This document shows, one piece after another, positions 5,592-7,985 of a stretch of DNA of 7,985 bases (positions are counted from its first letter, which is position 1; each line of letters starts with the position of its first letter). The notes beneath the pieces are model-generated. The model was not told the origin of the DNA, did not search any database, and saw nothing but the letters and a program-made list of their open reading frames with translations. The position numbers and the translations under genes were made by a program. The DNA is taken from the NCBI GenBank assembly GCA_027020105.1, contig JALUVW010000052.1:1-7985 (forward strand), given 5' to 3'. Source of the stretch: Candidatus Falkowiibacteriota bacterium (GTDB lineage: Bacteria; Patescibacteriota; Patescibacteriia; Patescibacteriales; SZUA-104).

Positions 5592-5699
5592 AATAAATAA
5601 GAAAAATAAGATAAATAAGAGAAGCAAGAAAAATAAGGAAAATAAGATAAATAAGAGAAATAGGGCAAATAAGAGAAATAGGGCGAATAAGCAGGCGAA
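5592..5699. repeat. Twelve tandem 9-bp units in the rpsO leader
   Basis: The stretch divides without gaps into twelve 9-mers with + strand consensus GANAAATAA (for example GATAAATAA, GAAAAATAA, GAGAAATAG, GGCAAATAA). The last unit is degenerate. A larger 18-bp repeat (GAGAAATAG plus GGCAAATAA or GGCGAATAA) shows at 5655-5690. On the - strand it reads as pyrimidine-rich TTATTTNTC units between the candidate promoter and the rpsO hairpins. Both strands have stops or no start here, so it is not coding. Confidence 0.85.
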
Positions 5700-5713
5700 A
5701 TAAAGATTAATTG

Positions 5714-5741
5714 CTTATCTTGTTCTTATTGTTGTTGTCAA
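5714..5741 (-). promoter_or_regulatory. Candidate promoter for rpsO
   Basis: On the - strand a perfect -35 hexamer TTGACA (5741-5736) is followed after 16 bases by GATAAG (5719-5714), which matches four of six positions of TATAAT. A start near 5707 would give a leader of about 175 bases containing the 9-bp repeats and both hairpins. It lies in the gap between cmk and rpsO, where a promoter would be expected. The -10 is weak. Confidence 0.38.
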
Positions 5742-5814
5742 TTATTTCCAAGCCTTATTAGACTTTAGCACAAAACGGCGAAAATTGCAAGGATGGGCGT
5801 GCCCGGGCGGCTTT

Positions 5815-6402
5815 TTAGCCGTTTGCTGCCGTCCGACCGTTGCTTTTCCCGCGAAACTCGTCGCACAGCGGATAAATTATGTCAAAGACCTCCTCCGGGG
5901 TTAAATCGGTGGTGTCCAAAACATAATCATAGTTTTTCTTGTCGTAAACGTCTATATTATAGTATTTTTTATACCTTTTTATGTCGCTCCGCTTGCGTTC
6001 GCGCGCGCTCCTTAAAACATCCTCAACGCTTTTCAGCCCCTTTCCTTCATTTCTTTTTTGGCTGTTTTTCATATCTTGAAATATTCGTCTGGCCCCTTCT
6101 TTCTCGTCCACGTCAAAATAAATCTTAAAAGAATTCGGAATAAAATACCACGAAGTCCTTCCTTCTATGATAAAATTGTCTTCTTTTTCCCCCAATTCTT
6201 TTTGGTATTCGTCCACTTCAAAATCCGTGCTCGGGTCGGTTTCGCCCATTTTGTTATACTCGGCCAATGTCATTCCTTTTTCTTTCGCCTTTTGCCTTCT
6301 CAAGCCGCCGATATAATAACGCGGCCAGCCGAATTTTTCGGCAAGCATTTTGGCGATTGTTGATTTTCCGGAACCGGCGGCTCCGCTGATGGATATAATC
6401 AT
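5815..6402 (-). CDS. cmk: Cytidylate kinase, archaeal-type (cytidylate kinase-like family)
   Basis: Transfers phosphate from ATP to CMP or dCMP in pyrimidine nucleotide synthesis and salvage, in the cytoplasm. The 195-aa protein starts with the P-loop GAAGSGKST (residues 7-15), so the ATG start is well fixed. Other features are YYIGGLRR (29-36), GMTLAEYNKMGETDPSTDFEVD (43-64), the NFIIEGRTSWYF strand (about 76-87), and a basic lid region RSARERKRSDIKRYKKYY (131-148). The end is YDYVLDTTDLTPEEVFDII. This pattern matches the short archaeal-type CMP kinases rather than the longer Cmk of E. coli; close nucleoside monophosphate kinases cannot be fully excluded. A 5-bp hairpin (CGGCT/AGCCG, 5808-5821) straddles the stop codon, without a following U-run on the - strand. 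No Shine-Dalgarno sequence is seen. The gap to rluA-family gene upstream is 242 bp. Confidence 0.85.
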   Translation of the reverse strand: MIISISGAAGSGKSTIAKMLAEKFGWPRYYIGGLRRQKAKEKGMTLAEYNKMGETDPSTDFEVDEYQKELGEKEDNFIIEGRTSWYFIPNSFKIYFDVDEKEGARRIFQDMKNSQKRNEGKGLKSVEDVLRSARERKRSDIKRYKKYYNIDVYDKKNYDYVLDTTDLTPEEVFDIIYPLCDEFRGKSNGRTAANG

Positions 6403-6470
6403 AATAAAATTAAAATTAAAAATATTTTCGGGAGCTCAGGATAAAATAATTTTTACAAGCCGATAAATTA

Positions 6471-6639
6471 CAAATTCAAAATTACAAATTCCAAATAAAT
6501 TCAAAATTACAAATTCTAATTTTCAAAACTCGCTCTCAATGCTCCCATTGGCTTCTTGGCGGATCCGGAGCTGAAACCGATTTTGAATTTTGAAAATTGT
6601 AATTTATTTAAAATTTGTAATTTTGAGTTTTGAATTTTG
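6471..6639. repeat. Long AT-rich imperfect inverted repeat between the pseudouridine synthase gene and cmk
   Basis: The region folds on itself as two ~62-bp AT-rich arms (6471-6532 and 6578-6639). The best part is TCAAAATTACAAATT.. at 6476-6501 against 6601-6626, with 24 of 26 positions complementary. The left arm also holds a direct repeat of TTCAAAATTACAAATTC (6475-6491 and 6500-6516). The GC-richer centre has its own small hairpin, CAATG-CTCC-CATTG (6537-6550), and the palindrome CGGATCCG (6560-6567). It fills most of the spacer. No gene is seen in it. Confidence 0.75.
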
Positions 6640-6644
6640 CTCGT

Positions 6645-7601
6645 CTATCTTACTTTCTCTAAAAATTTTTCCAATTCCTCCGGCATATTGATTTCAAATT
6701 CCTTCCTTTCTCCCGCCAAATTATTGAAAGACAGCTTATTGGCGAACAAAAATATTCTGTCCAATCCCAATTTTTCGTTTTGCCGCCGCGTTTTTTTTGT
6801 GCCGTAAAGATTATCCCCGACAATCGGATGGCCGTAGGCCGCCATATGCGCCCTTATCTGATGAGTGCGTCCGGTTTTTATGTTTACCTTGATTAACGTA
6901 TAATTGATAAATTCTTTTATTTTCATAAATTCGGTTACGGCCCTTCTCCCGGCAAGATTCGCGCTTCCTTTAACCGTCGCCGGCAGCGCGGCCATTTTGT
7001 GTCCGGCGCTGGCGCGGCCGATGGGAAAATTAATTACGCCTTCGTCTTTTTTAATCCTGCCGTGAACCAAGGCTGTGTATTGTTTTCTCACGGTTCTTTC
7101 CTGGAATTGTTTTTTCAAGCTGTCAAAAGAATCCTGCGTTTTGGCCACAACCACCAATCCGCTTACTTCCTTGTCAATTCGGTGCGCTATGCCGGGGCGA
7201 AACGGGTCTTCGCCCACTTTTTCAATCTTGGGATATTTTTTTAGAATCAAATCGGACAAAGTTATCTCCTTGATATGGGGAGCGCCATGCATTGTCAGTC
7301 CGGCGGGTTTATTAATGATTAAATACTCCTTATTATCGGCTATAACATCAAGTTCAAATTTTTTGTTATCCGAGGCCGTTTCTTTTTTCTCCGCCGCTTG
7401 TTGTCCGCCGTCCGCCGTCCGAATTTCAATCTCATCTCCTTCTTTTAATTTGTAATGCGCGCTAACCGGCTTTTTATTGACTTGAACGCTCTCTTGCTTG
7501 ATTAATTTTTGGATTTGGGCGCGCGAAAAATCGGGCAGATTGTCCGCCAAAAATTTATCTATTCGTTTTCCCGATTGTTCAGTGGTTATTTTAAGCCGCA
7601 T
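6645..7601 (-). CDS. RluA-family pseudouridine synthase (RluC/RluD-like)
   Basis: Converts specific uridines to pseudouridine, most likely in 23S rRNA. The 318-aa protein has an N-terminal S4 RNA-binding domain (about 2-60, KRIDKFLADNLPDFSRAQIQ and VNKKP). A hydrophilic linker (62-82) follows, then the catalytic domain: INKPAGLTMHG (96-106), the active-site motif GIAHRIDKEVSGLVVVAKT (137-155) with catalytic D143, KQYTALVHG (173-181), and GRTHQIRAHM (244-253) followed by HPIVGDNLYG. The S4 domain favours the RluC/RluD branch over RluA. Which uridines are modified cannot be read from the sequence. The ATG start fits the S4 domain; no Shine-Dalgarno sequence. It lies 54 bp downstream of the glycosyltransferase gene on the same strand and may be cotranscribed with it. 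Confidence 0.95.
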   Translation of the reverse strand: MRLKITTEQSGKRIDKFLADNLPDFSRAQIQKLIKQESVQVNKKPVSAHYKLKEGDEIEIRTADGGQQAAEKKETASDNKKFELDVIADNKEYLIINKPAGLTMHGAPHIKEITLSDLILKKYPKIEKVGEDPFRPGIAHRIDKEVSGLVVVAKTQDSFDSLKKQFQERTVRKQYTALVHGRIKKDEGVINFPIGRASAGHKMAALPATVKGSANLAGRRAVTEFMKIKEFINYTLIKVNIKTGRTHQIRAHMAAYGHPIVGDNLYGTKKTRRQNEKLGLDRIFLFANKLSFNNLAGERKEFEINMPEELEKFLEKVR

Positions 7602-7627
7602 AAGCGCGATATGAAATTACAAACTGT

Positions 7628-7650
7628 TTCGCGAGTTCGCGGAATTCGCG
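7628..7650. repeat. Three spaced TTCGCG hexamers upstream of the pseudouridine synthase gene
   Basis: TTCGCG occurs at 7628-7633, 7636-7641 and 7645-7650, spaced 8 and 9 bp apart, in the 54-bp spacer. The word TCGCGGAATT here also occurs at about 4350-4359 in the pnp leader region. It could be an operator or only sequence bias. Confidence 0.3.
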
Positions 7651-7655
7651 TTGTA

Positions 7656-7985
7656 TTATAATATTTTTTTAAACTCCTCCATCATTCTGTCAATCGTGAA
7701 ATACTTTTCAACCGTTTCTTTGTTTTCGCGCCCGAGTTTTAAGCGCGTATTTTTATCTTTATACAGCTTGATTATTTGTCCGGCAAGCGTTTCCGCGTTC
7801 AGGGCGTTCTGAATTCCGTCGGCAACGATCGGCCGCGGAACCGCCGCCTCGCCGCGCTCTTGCCGTTTAACGCCGGACGATTCCGGCGGAGTCGGAATTC
7901 CATCGGCGATAACGCCCGCTATCGGCAATTCCGCGGCCATGGCCTGAAGCGTAACGGTAAAATCAATCCATCTTGGCGACAAGGA
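7656..7985 (-). CDS. GT-B glycosyltransferase (group 1/GT4-like), C-terminal part, cut by the window edge
   Basis: Only the C-terminal ~110 residues are in the window; the frame stays open to the last base, so the start lies outside. LQAMAAELPIAG resembles the EAMAxGxPV segment of the donor-binding domain of group 1 glycosyltransferases. ETLAGQIIKLYKDKNTRLKLGRENKETVEKYF followed by MMEEFKKIL matches their usual C-terminal helices. Such enzymes move sugars from nucleotide donors onto lipids, polysaccharides or proteins at the cytoplasmic face; the substrate cannot be told here. The position of the second catalytic Glu is Gln in this protein. Between AELPIAG and NAETLAG there is an unusual GC-rich stretch of about 35 residues, with VIADGIP and IVADGIQ repeated 28 residues apart, where the family normally has a short G-rich segment. 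The upstream TTG at 7982 is not a credible start. Confidence 0.68.
   Translation of the reverse strand, partial: SLSPRWIDFTVTLQAMAAELPIAGVIADGIPTPPESSGVKRQERGEAAVPRPIVADGIQNALNAETLAGQIIKLYKDKNTRLKLGRENKETVEKYFTIDRMMEEFKKIL
7811..7913 (-). repeat. Direct repeat bracketing a GC-rich in-frame segment in the glycosyltransferase gene
   Basis: GAATTCCGTCGGC (7811-7823) and GAATTCCATCGGC (7895-7907) match at 12 of 13 bases and are 84 bp, exactly 28 codons, apart. The segment between them is strongly GC-rich and includes a perfect 7-bp hairpin (CGCCGGA 7871-7877, TCCGGCG 7882-7888). It keeps the reading frame. A small in-frame insertion or internal duplication is one explanation. Confidence 0.45.

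Noticed and set aside
5808..5821. Terminator hairpin at the cmk stop (CGGCT/AGCCG)
   Set aside because: Only a 5-bp stem, overlapping the stop codon, with GC-rich sequence instead of a U-run after it on the - strand.
1..7985. Alternative genetic code (TGA as glycine, as in some Patescibacteria)
   Set aside because: All genes are complete frames without in-frame TGA and end in TAA or TAG; this fits the standard code, although TGA is not used as a stop in these eight genes.

Overview
The window looks like a piece of a Patescibacteria (candidate phyla radiation) chromosome, most likely Parcubacteria-like. The reasons are an archaeal-type CMP kinase, an S15 protein with a charged C-terminal extension, an rpsO–NYN–pnp arrangement, very AT-rich low-complexity spacers between moderately GC-rich genes, and almost no Shine-Dalgarno sequences. 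This assignment is inference; there is no rRNA gene to confirm it. The standard genetic code fits: all eight genes end in TAA or TAG with no in-frame TGA.

Left part (1-803): a REP-associated tyrosine transposase (RAYT) gene on the + strand is embedded in its own palindrome family. A 31-bp perfect palindrome with a GTAG foot occurs upstream (20-50, touching the first ATG), inside the gene in frame (384-414), and downstream (773-803). Four left-arm-only 19-mers are stacked in front of the outer copies. This is a REPtron-like self-mobilising unit.

Next (849-1864): rnhB (RNase HII) on the + strand converges on pnp. The gap between them holds a 185-bp terminal-inverted-repeat element with an apparent 5-bp target duplication (a MITE-like insertion). 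It abuts a strong bidirectional terminator.

Centre (1865-5530, - strand): rpsO, a NYN/LabA-type nuclease gene and pnp run in that order of transcription, forming an RNA-metabolism cluster. Each spacer contains inverted or 9-bp tandem repeats, and a GC-rich nested hairpin lies between the NYN gene and pnp. The rpsO leader holds a candidate promoter, a 12-unit 9-bp repeat and two small hairpins, one carrying the Shine-Dalgarno sequence in its loop.

Right part (5815-7985, - strand): a cytidylate kinase, an RluA-family pseudouridine synthase, and the C-terminal part of a GT-B glycosyltransferase that runs off the window. A long AT-rich inverted repeat separates the kinase from the pseudouridine synthase.

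Functionally, five of the eight genes deal with RNA or translation: RNase HII, PNPase, a putative NYN RNase, S15 and an rRNA-type pseudouridine synthase. The kinase supplies CDP. The most unusual content is the palindrome-bearing transposase, the MITE-like element, and the structured, repeat-filled spacers.
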